DNA of 64,000 bases from UBA2991 sp965221735 (lineage in GTDB: Bacteria; Chloroflexota; Dehalococcoidia; Tepidiformales; Tepidiformaceae): NCBI GenBank assembly GCA_965221735.1, contig OZ244910.1:558001-622000 (forward strand), written 5' to 3'. The position numbers were made by a program, and so were the translations under genes. The notes under the pieces were generated by a model that worked only from the letters and a program-made list of their open reading frames with translations, had not been told where the DNA came from and ran no database searches. The number at the start of each line of letters is the position of its first letter. Position 1 is the stretch's first letter. Shown here piece by piece: positions 7,692 to 16,512 of this stretch.

Positions 7692-8903
7692 ATGGTCTTC
7701 CGCGACCTCTGGCTGCTCGCGGGCCCGATCCTGATCGGCGTTGGTGCGGGCACGGACCAGTCGATGGTCACCGGCATCGGCGTCGTCGTCCTCATCGTGG
7801 GGGTCATCAGCCGCTTGTGGGCGCGCTACCTGTTCCGGCGCGTGAGCGTCCGCAGCACCCTCAGCGAGGCCCGCGCCTTCCAGGGCGAGCAGGTCGAGCT
7901 GCGCTTCGAGATGGAGAACCGCAAGCTGCTGCCCCTCCCCTGGTTCGACCTGCGTGTCGCCATCTCCGAGGAGCTCGAAGTCGAGGGCGAGGAGCTCCCC
8001 GCAGCCTCGGCGCCCGGCCTCAACTGGCTGACGCGGCGCGGAGCCCTCGGCTGGTACGAGCGCAGGCGCTGGCGCCTTCGGGTGGGTGCGAGCGAGCGGG
8101 GCCAGTTCCAGATCGGCCCCAGCCAGCTTCACTCCGCCGACATCCTCGGCATCTTCCCGCGCCACCGCGAGGCGCCCGAGATTACGCCCTTCATCGCCTA
8201 TCCCCGCGTCTTCGCCCTCGACGACCTGGGCTTTCCCGCCGACCGACCGCTCGGCGACTCCAAGGGGCGCAACCGCATCTTCGAGGATCCCCTCCGAATC
8301 GCCGGCCTCCGCGACTACGAGCCCGGCGACCCCCTCCGGCGCATCGACTGGAAGGCCACCGCCCGTCACGGCGAGCTCCAGTCGCGGGTGTACGAGCCCT
8401 CCGCCGTCCAGCACCTCTACGTCCTCCTCAACATCGACACCCTCGAGCACTCATGGGAGGGCTACCTGAAGGATGACCTGGAGCGCACGGTCTCGATGGC
8501 CGCTTCGCTCGCGGTCTGGGCCACGGGCCGCCGCTACGCCGTCGGCCTCCTCGCGAACGGCTCGCTCCCCAACTCCGACCGTCCCATCCGCCTTCCACCC
8601 TCCCGCGCCCGTTCCCAGCTTCCCCGCATCCTCGAGACGCTGGCCGTCGTGCAGCCGCTCACCATGGGGGATCTCGCGGGCCGCCTCCGCCGCGAGGCGA
8701 GCCGCCTCCCGTTGGGCTCCACCCTCATCCTCGCCGCTGCCTACATTCCCGACGAGCTCGCGGAGGCGATGCGCCGCCTGCAGGACGAGGGCTACCGCGT
8801 CGCCGTGGTCGTCACCTCCGATCGCGTCGATCTCGACAAGCTGACGGGTCTGCCCGTGCGCGTCGCCGGACGCCGCTTCGAGGCGAGCGAGGTGGTCGTG
8901 TGA
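7692..8903 (+). CDS. DUF58 domain-containing protein
   Basis: A 403-residue protein with two N-terminal membrane segments (LLAGPILIGVGAG; GIGVVVLIVGVIS) and a DUF58 domain shown by LRDYEPGDPLRRIDWKATAR around residues 210-230. DUF58 proteins are the usual partners of MoxR ATPases and carry a divergent VWA-like region. The exact function is unknown, but such sets are linked with cell-envelope or protein-complex assembly. Its stop overlaps the GTG of the next gene (GTGA), so the two are translationally coupled. Confidence 0.9.
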   Translation: MVFRDLWLLAGPILIGVGAGTDQSMVTGIGVVVLIVGVISRLWARYLFRRVSVRSTLSEARAFQGEQVELRFEMENRKLLPLPWFDLRVAISEELEVEGEELPAASAPGLNWLTRRGALGWYERRRWRLRVGASERGQFQIGPSQLHSADILGIFPRHREAPEITPFIAYPRVFALDDLGFPADRPLGDSKGRNRIFEDPLRIAGLRDYEPGDPLRRIDWKATARHGELQSRVYEPSAVQHLYVLLNIDTLEHSWEGYLKDDLERTVSMAASLAVWATGRRYAVGLLANGSLPNSDRPIRLPPSRARSQLPRILETLAVVQPLTMGDLAGRLRREASRLPLGSTLILAAAYIPDELAEAMRRLQDEGYRVAVVVTSDRVDLDKLTGLPVRVAGRRFEASEVVV

Positions 8904-10258
8904 TCCGTCGAGCCGCCCTCGTCCTGCTGCTCAGCGCCGAAGCGCTCGCCTTCTACACCGTCGGCGAGGTCATCATGCGCATCTTCCCGGAGCCCGGGAA
9001 CGAGCTGGTGAGCGCGCCCGCCTTCGTCGTCATCGCCTTCGTCTCCTTCTTCGCGCCCGCCGTGCTCGACTGGTTCGGCGCCGGGGCGGGCAAGCGCGCA
9101 CTGGCGGTTGGCGTCATCGGCCTCCTGGTGCTCTACGGCGCCCTCCGGCTCCAGTACGCGGGCGACCTGGCCCTCTGGGACTTCGGCTGGCTCACCGATT
9201 TCGTCCTCCGCACCGGAACGATCAAGGAGTGGATACCCGCCGTCATAACGAGCAGCTTCCTGCTCGTCATGCTGTGGGCGTGGGCGGCCTGGCGTTCTCG
9301 CAGCGGTGTCTGGATCGAGAACGCCCCCCGCGCCCTCGCCCCTCCCTTTGCCCTTGTCACGGTCGCCCTGCTGGTATCGGCAGGGAGCGAGCAGGCCGAG
9401 TACGTCACCCGGGGCGGTGTCGTCTTTTACGGGGTAGCGCTCGCGGCCCTGGCCTGCTCGCAGCTCTCGCAGAGCGGCTCCAACATGGGCAGTCTCCGTT
9501 CAGGGGGCGTGACCACGGCCTTGCTCGCCGGAACGGCCGCCTTCGCCGTCCTCGGCGTGCTTCTCGTCGGCGTCCTCCTTGAACCCCTGATCGATCTCCT
9601 CTCGACACCCGCATCCGCCGTCGGCAGGGGCATCGCCTGGTTCCTGACCTACGCGGTCTTCATCCCGATCGCCTGGGTGCTCACGAACTTCTTCGAGTTC
9701 ATCCTCGGCCTGCTGGGAGTCGGTGGTGACTCCGAGCCGCCGCAGATTGAAGTGCCGGTCCCTCCCGAAACCGGCGAAGCAGCCAACCAGGCGAGCGGGG
9801 ATTCTCTCGCCACCCGCGCCGCCCGTTACACCCTCGCGGGCGGCACGATCTTCCTCGGCGTCGCTGCCGTGGCCGCGCTGATATTCATCCTCGCCGTGCT
9901 CCGCCGGCGTGCCGCCGACCGCGGCCCGGACGCCTCCGAGTCGGAGGCTGCCGGCAGCCTGGCCGGAGACCTGCGCGGCGCCGCCCGCAACCTCCTTCGC
10001 CGCGAGCGGCGACGTGAGCCCACGGGAGAAGGCGTCACGCGCCTCTATCTCGAAGTCCTCGAGTCGGCCCGCCGGGGGGGCGCGCCCAGGCGCGAGGCCC
10101 AGACCCCGCACGAGTTCGCGCCCGTCCTCATCTCCGCGTTCCAGCGCGACGTGACCGACGAGATCACCGCCGCCTTCGAGTACGCCCGCTATGCCGGCCG
10201 CCCCCCGGACGAGGCCACGCTCGCCGACCTCCGCCGCCGCTGGGAGGACCGAGGCTAG
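8900..10258 (+). CDS. Polytopic membrane protein with C-terminal DUF4129-like domain
   Basis: A 452-residue protein starting with GTG inside the DUF58 stop. The first 230 residues hold about eight hydrophobic segments; a further segment lies near 310-330 (AGGTIFLGVAAVAALIFILAVL). The C-terminus (GVTRLYLEVLESARRGGAPRREAQTPHEFAPVL) resembles DUF4129. In comparable MoxR-DUF58 clusters the third gene is often a TgpA-type protein with a transglutaminase core between the membrane part and DUF4129. No such Cys-His-Asp core is visible here. It overlaps the convergent comB by 4 bp. Confidence 0.75.
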   Translation: MIRRAALVLLLSAEALAFYTVGEVIMRIFPEPGNELVSAPAFVVIAFVSFFAPAVLDWFGAGAGKRALAVGVIGLLVLYGALRLQYAGDLALWDFGWLTDFVLRTGTIKEWIPAVITSSFLLVMLWAWAAWRSRSGVWIENAPRALAPPFALVTVALLVSAGSEQAEYVTRGGVVFYGVALAALACSQLSQSGSNMGSLRSGGVTTALLAGTAAFAVLGVLLVGVLLEPLIDLLSTPASAVGRGIAWFLTYAVFIPIAWVLTNFFEFILGLLGVGGDSEPPQIEVPVPPETGEAANQASGDSLATRAARYTLAGGTIFLGVAAVAALIFILAVLRRRAADRGPDASESEAAGSLAGDLRGAARNLLRRERRREPTGEGVTRLYLEVLESARRGGAPRREAQTPHEFAPVLISAFQRDVTDEITAAFEYARYAGRPPDEATLADLRRRWEDRG

Positions 10259-11016
10259 CGTTCGTTCCGCAGCAGCGCCCACCCCTCCCCGTGCTCCGCC
10301 ACCTGCGGGACGGCGGCCGAAGTGTCCTCGCGCGCCGCGAAGGCGATGTCCGCGCCCAGCCCGAGGGCCTTCAGCCCCTGGGCATGGTGCGCCCCGGCGA
10401 CCAGGCGCGCGCTGCGATCCGTCCGTTGGGGCAGTCCCGGCGCGATCCAGTCCTCGTAACCGGTGATCTCGGCCGCCACTCCCGCTGCGTCCCCCAGCTC
10501 CAGCCCGGGGCTCTCCCTGGAGATGAGCTGCACCAGCCGCGCCGCCGCCGCGAAGTCCTCCAGTGCGAACCGCCTGCCGCCCGAGTCTCCCGCGCACACC
10601 AGCGCCACGCGGTCGAACCCCGCCGCCCAGCGCGCCGCCGCCCCCGCGTTCGCGAACGCCGCCGTCGCCACCGCTCCCCGGCCCGCCGACCCGCAGATCG
10701 CGCGCGTCCCGTTCGTGGTGAACAGCACCGCCCCCTTTCCCTGCACGTCCAGCCCGGCCGCCTCCGCCGGCGAGTTCCCGTAGTCGAACCCGTCCGGTGG
10801 AATGCCGCCCACCTCGCCGAACAGGACTCGCCCCTCGGCCCGCGCCCGCTCCCGCGCCGCCTCGATCTCGTCGACGACCACGAGGTCCGCGAGCCCGCCC
10901 TCGAACAGCGTCGCGACCGTGGTCGTCGCGCGCAGCACGTCGATCACGAGGAAGGCGTCGGCCTCCATCACCTCCGCCTCCGAGGGCAGCAGGGCTACAT
11001 CGAGTCGTTTCGTCAT
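10255..11016 (-). CDS. comB: 2-phosphosulfolactate phosphatase family protein
   Basis: A 253-residue ComB-family protein. The blocks FLVIDVLRATTTVATLFEGG, LFGEVGGIPPDGFDYGNSP and GKGAVLFTTNGTRA are characteristic and hold the acidic metal ligands. The founding member hydrolyses 2-phosphosulfolactate in coenzyme M synthesis, but bacterial members occur without that pathway, so the substrate here is uncertain. It overlaps the DUF4129 gene by 4 bp tail to tail and is divergent from murI, with 80 bp between. Confidence 0.88.
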   Translation of the reverse strand: MTKRLDVALLPSEAEVMEADAFLVIDVLRATTTVATLFEGGLADLVVVDEIEAARERARAEGRVLFGEVGGIPPDGFDYGNSPAEAAGLDVQGKGAVLFTTNGTRAICGSAGRGAVATAAFANAGAAARWAAGFDRVALVCAGDSGGRRFALEDFAAAARLVQLISRESPGLELGDAAGVAAEITGYEDWIAPGLPQRTDRSARLVAGAHHAQGLKALGLGADIAFAAREDTSAAVPQVAEHGEGWALLRNER

Positions 11017-11096
11017 GGGCGCAGCATGCCCGCTGGGTCGCTCGCGCGCACGCTTACCGGCGGCGGCAAGTCCATCGAAGCCGTATGCTTGAGGGG

Positions 11097-11885
11097 ATGG
11101 ACCCGCGACCCGTCGGCATGTTCGATTCCGGCGTCGGCGGGCTCAGCGTTTTCCGCGAATTCCGCCGGCTCGCGCCCCGCGAACGCACCGTCTACTTCGC
11201 CGACACCGCGTACTTCCCGTACGGCCCCCGCGACCCGGGCGAGGTGCGCAAGCGCGCCTTCGCCATCGCCCACCGCCTCGTCGAGGCGGACGCCAAGCTC
11301 ATCGTCGTCGCCTGCAACACCGCTTCCGCCGCCGCCGTGGCCGATCTGCGTCAGCTCTTCGACCTGCCCTTCGTGGGCATGGTGCCCGCCGTGAAGCCCG
11401 CGACGCGCGCCTCCCGCAGCGGCCGCGTCGCTATCCTTGCCACGCCCGGCACCTTCGACGGCGACCTCTACGCCAGCGTCGTCGACGAGTTCGGCTCCGG
11501 CGCTGTCATCGACCGCGTCGTCGGCCACGACCTCGCCGAGCTGGTCGAACGCGGCGAAGTCGACACGCCCGCCGCCCGCGAGGCCGTGCGCGCCGCCCTC
11601 GCCCGCCCCGTCGCCAACGGCGCCGACATCGTCGTGCTCGGCTGCACCCACTACGAGTTCCTCGCGCCCGCCATCACCGCCGAGTTCCCGGGCGTGTCCG
11701 TGCTCGGCACGGGCGAGCCGGTCGCGAGGCGCGCGCGAGACCTCCTCGAAGAGCTCGACCTGGAAGCGCCCCCCGACGCCGAGGGCGCCCTCGACCTGAT
11801 CGTCTCCGGCAACCGCGAGGCCTTCCTCGAAACCCTGCCCAGGCTCGGCTTCGCCCCCAGCGAGCAGGCGGCGGAGGCCCAGTGA
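11097..11885 (+). CDS. murI: Glutamate racemase
   Basis: MurI makes D-glutamate for peptidoglycan. The 262-residue protein has the N-terminal GMFDSGVGGLSV motif (Asp10-Ser11), both catalytic cysteines in VACNTASA (Cys73) and LGCTHYE (Cys183), and YFADTAYFPYG. The start at 11097 is preceded by a TATGCT hexamer 7 nt upstream, which suggests a leaderless message. An in-frame ATG at 11085, inside that hexamer, would add four residues. The stop overlaps pyrF (TGATG). This is the best evidence in the window for ordinary peptidoglycan synthesis. Confidence 0.95.
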   Translation: MDPRPVGMFDSGVGGLSVFREFRRLAPRERTVYFADTAYFPYGPRDPGEVRKRAFAIAHRLVEADAKLIVVACNTASAAAVADLRQLFDLPFVGMVPAVKPATRASRSGRVAILATPGTFDGDLYASVVDEFGSGAVIDRVVGHDLAELVERGEVDTPAAREAVRAALARPVANGADIVVLGCTHYEFLAPAITAEFPGVSVLGTGEPVARRARDLLEELDLEAPPDAEGALDLIVSGNREAFLETLPRLGFAPSEQAAEAQ

Positions 11886-12649
11886 TGACGTCCTACGTCG
11901 AGCGCCTCGCCCGCCGCAGCCGCGAGGTCGGCAGTTACGTCTGTGTCGGTCTCGACCCCGCCGGCGACACGCCCATCGCGGAGGTCGCGGATCGCAACCG
12001 CCGCATCATCGAGGCGACTGCCCCCTACGCCGCCTGCTACAAGCCCAACCTCGCCTTCTACGAGCAGTTCGGTATCCCCGGCCTGCGCGCCCTCGAAGCG
12101 ACCCTCGCCGCCATCCCCGACGGCATCCCCGTCATCGCCGACGCCAAGCGCGGCGACATGGGGAACACGGCCGCCGCCTACGCCCGCGCCCTCTTCGAGG
12201 TCTGGGGCTTCGCCGCCGCCACCGTGAACCCCTACCAGGGCCAGGATGCCGTGCAGCCCTTCCTCGACTACGAGGACCGGGGCGTCTACCTCCTCTGCCG
12301 CACCTCCAACCCCGGCTCCGCGACCATCCAGAACGCGGCGCTCGCGAACGGCGAGCCCCTCTACGAACGCCTCGCCGCCGAGATGCCGTCCTGGGGCGCG
12401 AACGTCGGCCTGGTCGTCGGCGCGACCGCACCCGCCGAGCTCGCCCGCGTGCGCGAGCTCGCCCCGCGGGCGACCCTGCTCGTCCCCGGCGTCGGCGCGC
12501 AGGGCGGCGACCCCACCGAGGTCGTGGCCGCTACGAAGGCCGAGTACGGACTTATGGTCGTGAACGCCTCCCGCAGCATCGCCAGCGCCCCCGACCCCGG
12601 CGCCGCCGCGCGGGAACTGCGCGACGCCCTCAATGCCCCCGCCCCGTGA
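11885..12649 (+). CDS. pyrF: Orotidine 5'-phosphate decarboxylase, type 2
   Basis: It catalyses the last step of UMP synthesis. The protein of about 254 residues carries the catalytic block IADAKRGDMGNTA (Asp86, Lys88, Asp91), which marks the type 2 PyrF found in actinobacteria and relatives, plus CVGLDPAGD at the N-terminus and VPGVGAQGGDP near the phosphate site. ATG at 11885 overlaps the murI stop; a GTG three bases earlier is also in frame. Its own stop overlaps the next GTG, forming a coupled chain murI-pyrF-DUF951-MFS. Confidence 0.95.
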   Translation: MTSYVERLARRSREVGSYVCVGLDPAGDTPIAEVADRNRRIIEATAPYAACYKPNLAFYEQFGIPGLRALEATLAAIPDGIPVIADAKRGDMGNTAAAYARALFEVWGFAAATVNPYQGQDAVQPFLDYEDRGVYLLCRTSNPGSATIQNAALANGEPLYERLAAEMPSWGANVGLVVGATAPAELARVRELAPRATLLVPGVGAQGGDPTEVVAATKAEYGLMVVNASRSIASAPDPGAAARELRDALNAPAP

Positions 12650-12837
12650 ACGACGAGGTAGCCGTCGGCGATGTCTGGCGGATGCGCCGCCGCCACCCCT
12701 GCGGCGGCTGGGAGTGGCGCGTCTACCGCGTCGGGGCCGATATCGGCCTCGTCTGCCTTGAGTGCGGGCGGCGGGTGATGCTGGAGCGCCGCCGCTTCGA
12801 GCAGCGGGCGAAGTCGCGGGTCACCGCCGCCTCGTGA
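12646..12837 (+). CDS. DUF951 family small protein
   Basis: A 63-residue protein of the DUF951 family, recognised by the HPCGGWEWRVYRVGADIGLVCLECGRRVML core. Three cysteines (HPCGG, CLEC) and a histidine could bind zinc (inference). The function is unknown. The start is a GTG overlapping the pyrF stop (GTGA) and its stop overlaps the next GTG in the same way. Confidence 0.85.
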   Translation: MNDEVAVGDVWRMRRRHPCGGWEWRVYRVGADIGLVCLECGRRVMLERRRFEQRAKSRVTAAS

Positions 12838-14198
12838 GCGCCGCCCCCGCCTGGGAGGATGTGGCGGAGTCTTCCCCGCCCCCTGCCCTCCTCCAGCAGC
12901 TCCCGTTTCGCCGCCTGAGCACGTCGCGTTTCTTCTCCCGTATCGCCCAGAACTCCCTCAACCTCGCCCTCGTCCTCCTCGTCCTCGACGCCACCGGCAA
13001 GGCCTTCTACACGAGCCTCCTCGTCCTCGCCCTGGTCGTGCCCATGATGGTCGCGGGCATCGTCGCTGGTGTTGCCGCGGACGCCATCCCCCGCCGTCTC
13101 ATCGTCGCTCTCGGCAACCTCGCCCGCGCCGCCGTCTGCGTCGGCTTCATCGTGTATCCCGGAGAGACCGGGACGCTCTACGTGGTTGCCGTCCTGCTCG
13201 CCGTCGCCGCGCCCTTCGTCGCGGCCGCCGAGGGCTCCATCCTTCCCTCGGTCGTCACCCGTGGCGAGCTGGCTCGAGCGAACGCCATCGGCCAGGCGGT
13301 GGGCGGCGCCGCCCAGATCGTGGGGTTCGCCGTGCTCACGCCCGTCGTCCTGCGCGTCTTCGAGCGCGCCGACGTGCTCTTCGGGATCGTCGCGGCGCTG
13401 TTCATGATTGCTGCGGTCGAGGCCGTCCGCATCGGTCCCGTGGCGCGTACGCGGGAGGAGCCCGACGTGTTCCTGCCGCCCGAGCCGGTAGCCGACCCGG
13501 CGGTCGTCGGCGCCGTGCCCGAGGCGATCCCCCCGCAACCCGCGACGGGAGGTTCCTGGTGGCAGGCCGGCTGGCGCGCCATGCGCCGCGACCCCGCCGT
13601 CTTCAAGGCCGCCATCGAGCTCACCCTCATCACGATGATGCTCATCATCCTCGGCGGCCTCATCCCCACCTACATCCGCGACGTCCTCGAGCTTCCCTTC
13701 GAGATCGGCGCCCTCGTCCTGACCCCCGCCGCTATCGGCGTCATCGTGGGCCTGCGCGTTGCCGGGCCGCTGGCGCACCACCTTCCCCACGGTCTCCTCA
13801 GCTCCGTCGGGTTCGCGGTCTTCACGGGCCTCCTGCTGGCCCTCGCCTTCGTCAACGAGGAAGCGTCCTTCCTCGCCGGCTACGGCGCCTTCGCCTGGCT
13901 CGACGACGTCCATCTCGGGGACTTCGACGGCGGCGCCCTGCTCGCGATGGTGATCGTCCTGCCCCTGGGATTCGCCTACGCGAACGTGAGCGTCGCCGCG
14001 CAGACGGTCCTCAACGACAGGGTCCCGCTCGCCCTCCAGGGGCGCGTGGTGGCGACGCAGGGGGCGATGGCGGCGCTCGCTGCCTCCCTGCCGGTCCTGG
14101 GCGCCGGGGCCCTCGGAGACTGGCTCGGGGTGCAGCCCGTCATGGCCATCCTCGCCGCCAGCATTGCCGCCGCTACCGTGGTCAACCTGCGCTCCTGA
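12834..14198 (+). CDS. MFS transporter
   Basis: A 454-residue membrane protein with about eleven or twelve hydrophobic segments in two halves, split by a polar loop at about residues 205-245. It belongs to the MFS families with an NLALVLLVLDATGKAF-type first helix (drug efflux or multiple substrates). The start is the GTG that overlaps the DUF951 stop; an upstream frame opening at 12762 would overlap that gene and has no family similarity. The substrate cannot be told from sequence. Confidence 0.88.
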   Translation: MSAAPAWEDVAESSPPPALLQQLPFRRLSTSRFFSRIAQNSLNLALVLLVLDATGKAFYTSLLVLALVVPMMVAGIVAGVAADAIPRRLIVALGNLARAAVCVGFIVYPGETGTLYVVAVLLAVAAPFVAAAEGSILPSVVTRGELARANAIGQAVGGAAQIVGFAVLTPVVLRVFERADVLFGIVAALFMIAAVEAVRIGPVARTREEPDVFLPPEPVADPAVVGAVPEAIPPQPATGGSWWQAGWRAMRRDPAVFKAAIELTLITMMLIILGGLIPTYIRDVLELPFEIGALVLTPAAIGVIVGLRVAGPLAHHLPHGLLSSVGFAVFTGLLLALAFVNEEASFLAGYGAFAWLDDVHLGDFDGGALLAMVIVLPLGFAYANVSVAAQTVLNDRVPLALQGRVVATQGAMAALAASLPVLGAGALGDWLGVQPVMAILAASIAAATVVNLRS

Positions 14199-14281
14199 GC
14201 GGCGGCGCGCCTTGCCGCCCCTCGCCGCCCCCACCTATCATCGAGCCGATCGAGCCGGATCCTTCCGGCGGGGGGTGGGAC

Positions 14282-14815
14282 ATGCGCGAGATGAGCATCG
14301 AGAGCATCCGTCTCTCGCTGAACAGCTACCAGCGCATCGCCATCCTTCGCGAGAAGGAGACTGATCGCTACCTCACCATCTGGATCGGCCCCTACGAGGC
14401 CGAGAGCATCTCCCTCCGCCTCCACGACGTCACCCCGCCCCGCCCCCAGACCCACGACCTGCTCTGCAACGTCATCGAGCAGCTCGGCGGGAAGGTGCAG
14501 TACATCCTCCTGAACGACCTCGCCCGCGACACCTACTACGCCCGCATCGTCCTCGATGTGAACGGCGACGCGGTGGAGATCGACTCCCGTCCCTCCGACG
14601 CCATCTCCCTTGCCGTCCGCACCGGCTCCCCCATCTATGCCGAAGAGGCCGTCCTCGACCAGGGCGGCGAGATCATCCGCGACGGCGACGAGCAGGAGGG
14701 CGTCGAGCGCGAGCCGGAGAAGCCCGTCGATCCCGCCGAACTGGAGCGCCTCGGACCGTTCAAGGACTTTATCGAAGGGCTCGATCTCAGCGGGTTCGAC
14801 GATCCGCAGAAGTAA
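14282..14815 (+). CDS. Bifunctional nuclease family protein (DUF151/BFN)
   Basis: A 177-residue protein whose first 135 residues match the BFN/DUF151 domain: ILREKETDRYLTIWIGPYEA, RPQTHDLLCNVIEQLGGKV, YYARIVLDVNGDAVEIDSRPSDAISLAVR. Members have been described as nucleases or stress proteins; the biochemical role is not settled. The C-terminal 40 residues are acidic. The ATG follows a GGGGGGTGGGAC ribosome site, and a TATCAT hexamer about 40 nt upstream may be the -10 box. Confidence 0.9.
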   Translation: MREMSIESIRLSLNSYQRIAILREKETDRYLTIWIGPYEAESISLRLHDVTPPRPQTHDLLCNVIEQLGGKVQYILLNDLARDTYYARIVLDVNGDAVEIDSRPSDAISLAVRTGSPIYAEEAVLDQGGEIIRDGDEQEGVEREPEKPVDPAELERLGPFKDFIEGLDLSGFDDPQK

Positions 14816-14839
14816 CCGTGGCGCGGCCCCTCTCGCCGC

Positions 14840-14869
14840 TTGCGCATCTCTTCACAATCGCCCTATCAT
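14840..14869 (+). promoter_or_regulatory. Candidate promoter of the ATP synthase operon
   Basis: TTGCGC (14840-14845) and TATCAT (14864-14869) are separated by 18 bp, in the only gap of any size upstream of atpI. This is the likely housekeeping promoter for the whole atp cluster. Confidence 0.55.
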
Positions 14870-14890
14870 TCGTCCGGTTTGAGCGCGGTC

Positions 14891-15151
14891 ATGGCGAAGC
14901 CTGAGCGTGGCGGATGGATAGCGCCAACCGCTTACCTCATGGGGGCAGGCTGGTATTTCGCCACCTGCATCGTCGTCGGAATCGTGCTCGGACTCTGGCT
15001 CGATGACCTTACGGGGCTTGAGCCGCTGTTCATCCTCCTGGGGATTGTCCTCGGGTTGACTCTGGCCATCGGTGGCGGAATCCGCATGCTTCTCCCCTTC
15101 ATGAAACGCTTTGGCGGTGGCGCCAACGGCGCCAACGGCGGTAGCGAGTGA
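14891..15151 (+). CDS. atpI: AtpI/AtpZ-like ATP synthase accessory protein
   Basis: An 86-residue protein with two membrane helices (AGWYFATCIVVGIVLGLWLDD and LFILLGIVLGLTLAIGGGIRML) joined by the GLWLDDLTG turn typical of AtpI/AtpZ-like proteins. These small proteins assist c-ring assembly or ion homeostasis at the synthase. It opens the atp operon, and its stop overlaps the GTG of atpB. The ATG at 14891 is chosen over an upstream ATG at 14840, which would place the promoter inside the gene. Confidence 0.85.
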   Translation: MAKPERGGWIAPTAYLMGAGWYFATCIVVGIVLGLWLDDLTGLEPLFILLGIVLGLTLAIGGGIRMLLPFMKRFGGGANGANGGSE

Positions 15152-16446
15152 GAAGGTTCAGGCTCCCTCTCATCATCATCGCGGCGCTCGCGTGGGTCGT
15201 CGTCGGCCTCATCGTCGCCCGCGGCCCGCAGCCCGAGATCATCGTTCCCGCCGAGGTCATCACCAAGGTCGGCTTCCTCAACATCTCCAACACGATGATC
15301 TCCGCCTGGGCGGCGATGTTCATCCTCCTCGTCGGCTGCTTCCTCGCGACCCGCACGATGAAGCTCATCCCGGGCCGCGCCCAGAACTTCGTCGAGTCCA
15401 TCATCGAGTTCCTGATGGGTCAGCTGGAGGACATCGCCGGCACCAGCAACGCCCGCCGCTTCTTCCCCGTCATCGCGACCTTCTTCATCTTCATCCTCCT
15501 CGCCAACTGGATGGGCCTCCTGCCCTTCTTCAACGCCATCGGCAAGACGGAGGACATCGGCGTCGAGGTCTTCCACTACATCGAGGAGCATCACGTCGAT
15601 CACGAGCCCTTCAAGGAGGAGATCGCGCACTCCTCCGGCTGGCTCGTGGATAACGTCGGAATCGGCCTCGTCCGGCCGAACGCGGACGACGCCCACTTCG
15701 AGATCGGCGCCACGCCCGAGACCCCCGTCTCCGCCGAGCAGGCGCTCGACAAGTACCTCGTCTTCCTCGCCGAGACCTTCACCGACTTCGAGGTCGAAGG
15801 GGGCGATGGGCACGGTCCCTCCGAGGTCACGCCCGAGATGCTCACGGCGGCCGTCGCCGCCCTCAACGCCGATCCCGACGCGCCCAAGCTCCTCCCCGCC
15901 ACGGAGAAGCATGCCGTCCCGAGCGCTGCCCTTGGCGACGACCTCGTCGTGAGCGGCATCGACTTCCCCGGCCAGAAGCTCGCGCTCATCATCCCGCTCT
16001 TCCGCTCGGTCTACAGCGACGTCAACAACACCATCGCGCTGGCGCTCATCTCGTTCTTCATGGTCGAGTTCTGGGGCCTGCGCACGCTTGGGTTCAGCTA
16101 TCTCGGGAAGTTCTTCAACTTCAGCGGCTTTATCCCCTTCTTCGTCGGCATCCTCGAGCTGCTTTCGGAGTTCATCCGCATCGTCAGCTTCGCCTTCAGG
16201 CTCTTCGGAAACATCTTCGCCGGGGAGGTGCTCATCTTGATGCTCACCTTCCTCTTGCCGTTCCTCATCGTCGACATCATTTACGGCCTGGAGCTCTTCG
16301 TCGGCTTCATCCAGGCCGCGGTCTTCGCACTCCTCACGCTCGTGTTCGCGGTCATGGCCGTCGAGCACCACGACGAGGAGCACGAAGGCCACGAAGGCGA
16401 AGCCGGCCACGACGACATGGAATCCCAGGGGACCCCGGGGCAGTAG
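15148..16446 (+). CDS. atpB: F0F1 ATP synthase subunit a with large insertion
   Basis: Subunit a forms the proton half-channels. The essential arginine is Arg351 in SFAFRLFGNIFAGE, and the C-terminal QAAVFALLTLVF helix is present. The protein has 432 residues, while the family is usually 230-310. The excess is mainly an acidic, His-containing soluble segment (about residues 132-285) between GLLPFF and the SVYSDVNNTIALAL helix. A His/Glu-rich tail (HHDEEHEGHEGEAGHDD) ends the protein. The GTG start overlaps the atpI stop. Confidence 0.93.
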   Translation: MRRFRLPLIIIAALAWVVVGLIVARGPQPEIIVPAEVITKVGFLNISNTMISAWAAMFILLVGCFLATRTMKLIPGRAQNFVESIIEFLMGQLEDIAGTSNARRFFPVIATFFIFILLANWMGLLPFFNAIGKTEDIGVEVFHYIEEHHVDHEPFKEEIAHSSGWLVDNVGIGLVRPNADDAHFEIGATPETPVSAEQALDKYLVFLAETFTDFEVEGGDGHGPSEVTPEMLTAAVAALNADPDAPKLLPATEKHAVPSAALGDDLVVSGIDFPGQKLALIIPLFRSVYSDVNNTIALALISFFMVEFWGLRTLGFSYLGKFFNFSGFIPFFVGILELLSEFIRIVSFAFRLFGNIFAGEVLILMLTFLLPFLIVDIIYGLELFVGFIQAAVFALLTLVFAVMAVEHHDEEHEGHEGEAGHDDMESQGTPGQ

Positions 16447-16466
16447 CCCCGCCCCTTCGAACATCG

Positions 16467-16492
16467 CTCCCCGCGGAGGCGGGGAGAAAAAA
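16467..16492 (+). promoter_or_regulatory. Intercistronic hairpin before atpE
   Basis: CTCCCCGC and GCGGGGAG form an 8-bp GC stem with a GGAG loop, followed by six adenines and then the strong atpE ribosome site GGGAGGA. It is not a terminator on this strand because A, not T, follows. It may protect the downstream message or raise atpE translation to supply the c-ring (inference). Confidence 0.55.
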
Positions 16493-16512
16493 CACGGGAG
16501 GAACCACCAATC

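Noticed and set aside
16467..16492. Rho-independent terminator between atpB and atpE
   Set aside because: The stem is followed by adenines on the transcribed strand, not uridines. Termination there would also cut off the rest of the atp operon.
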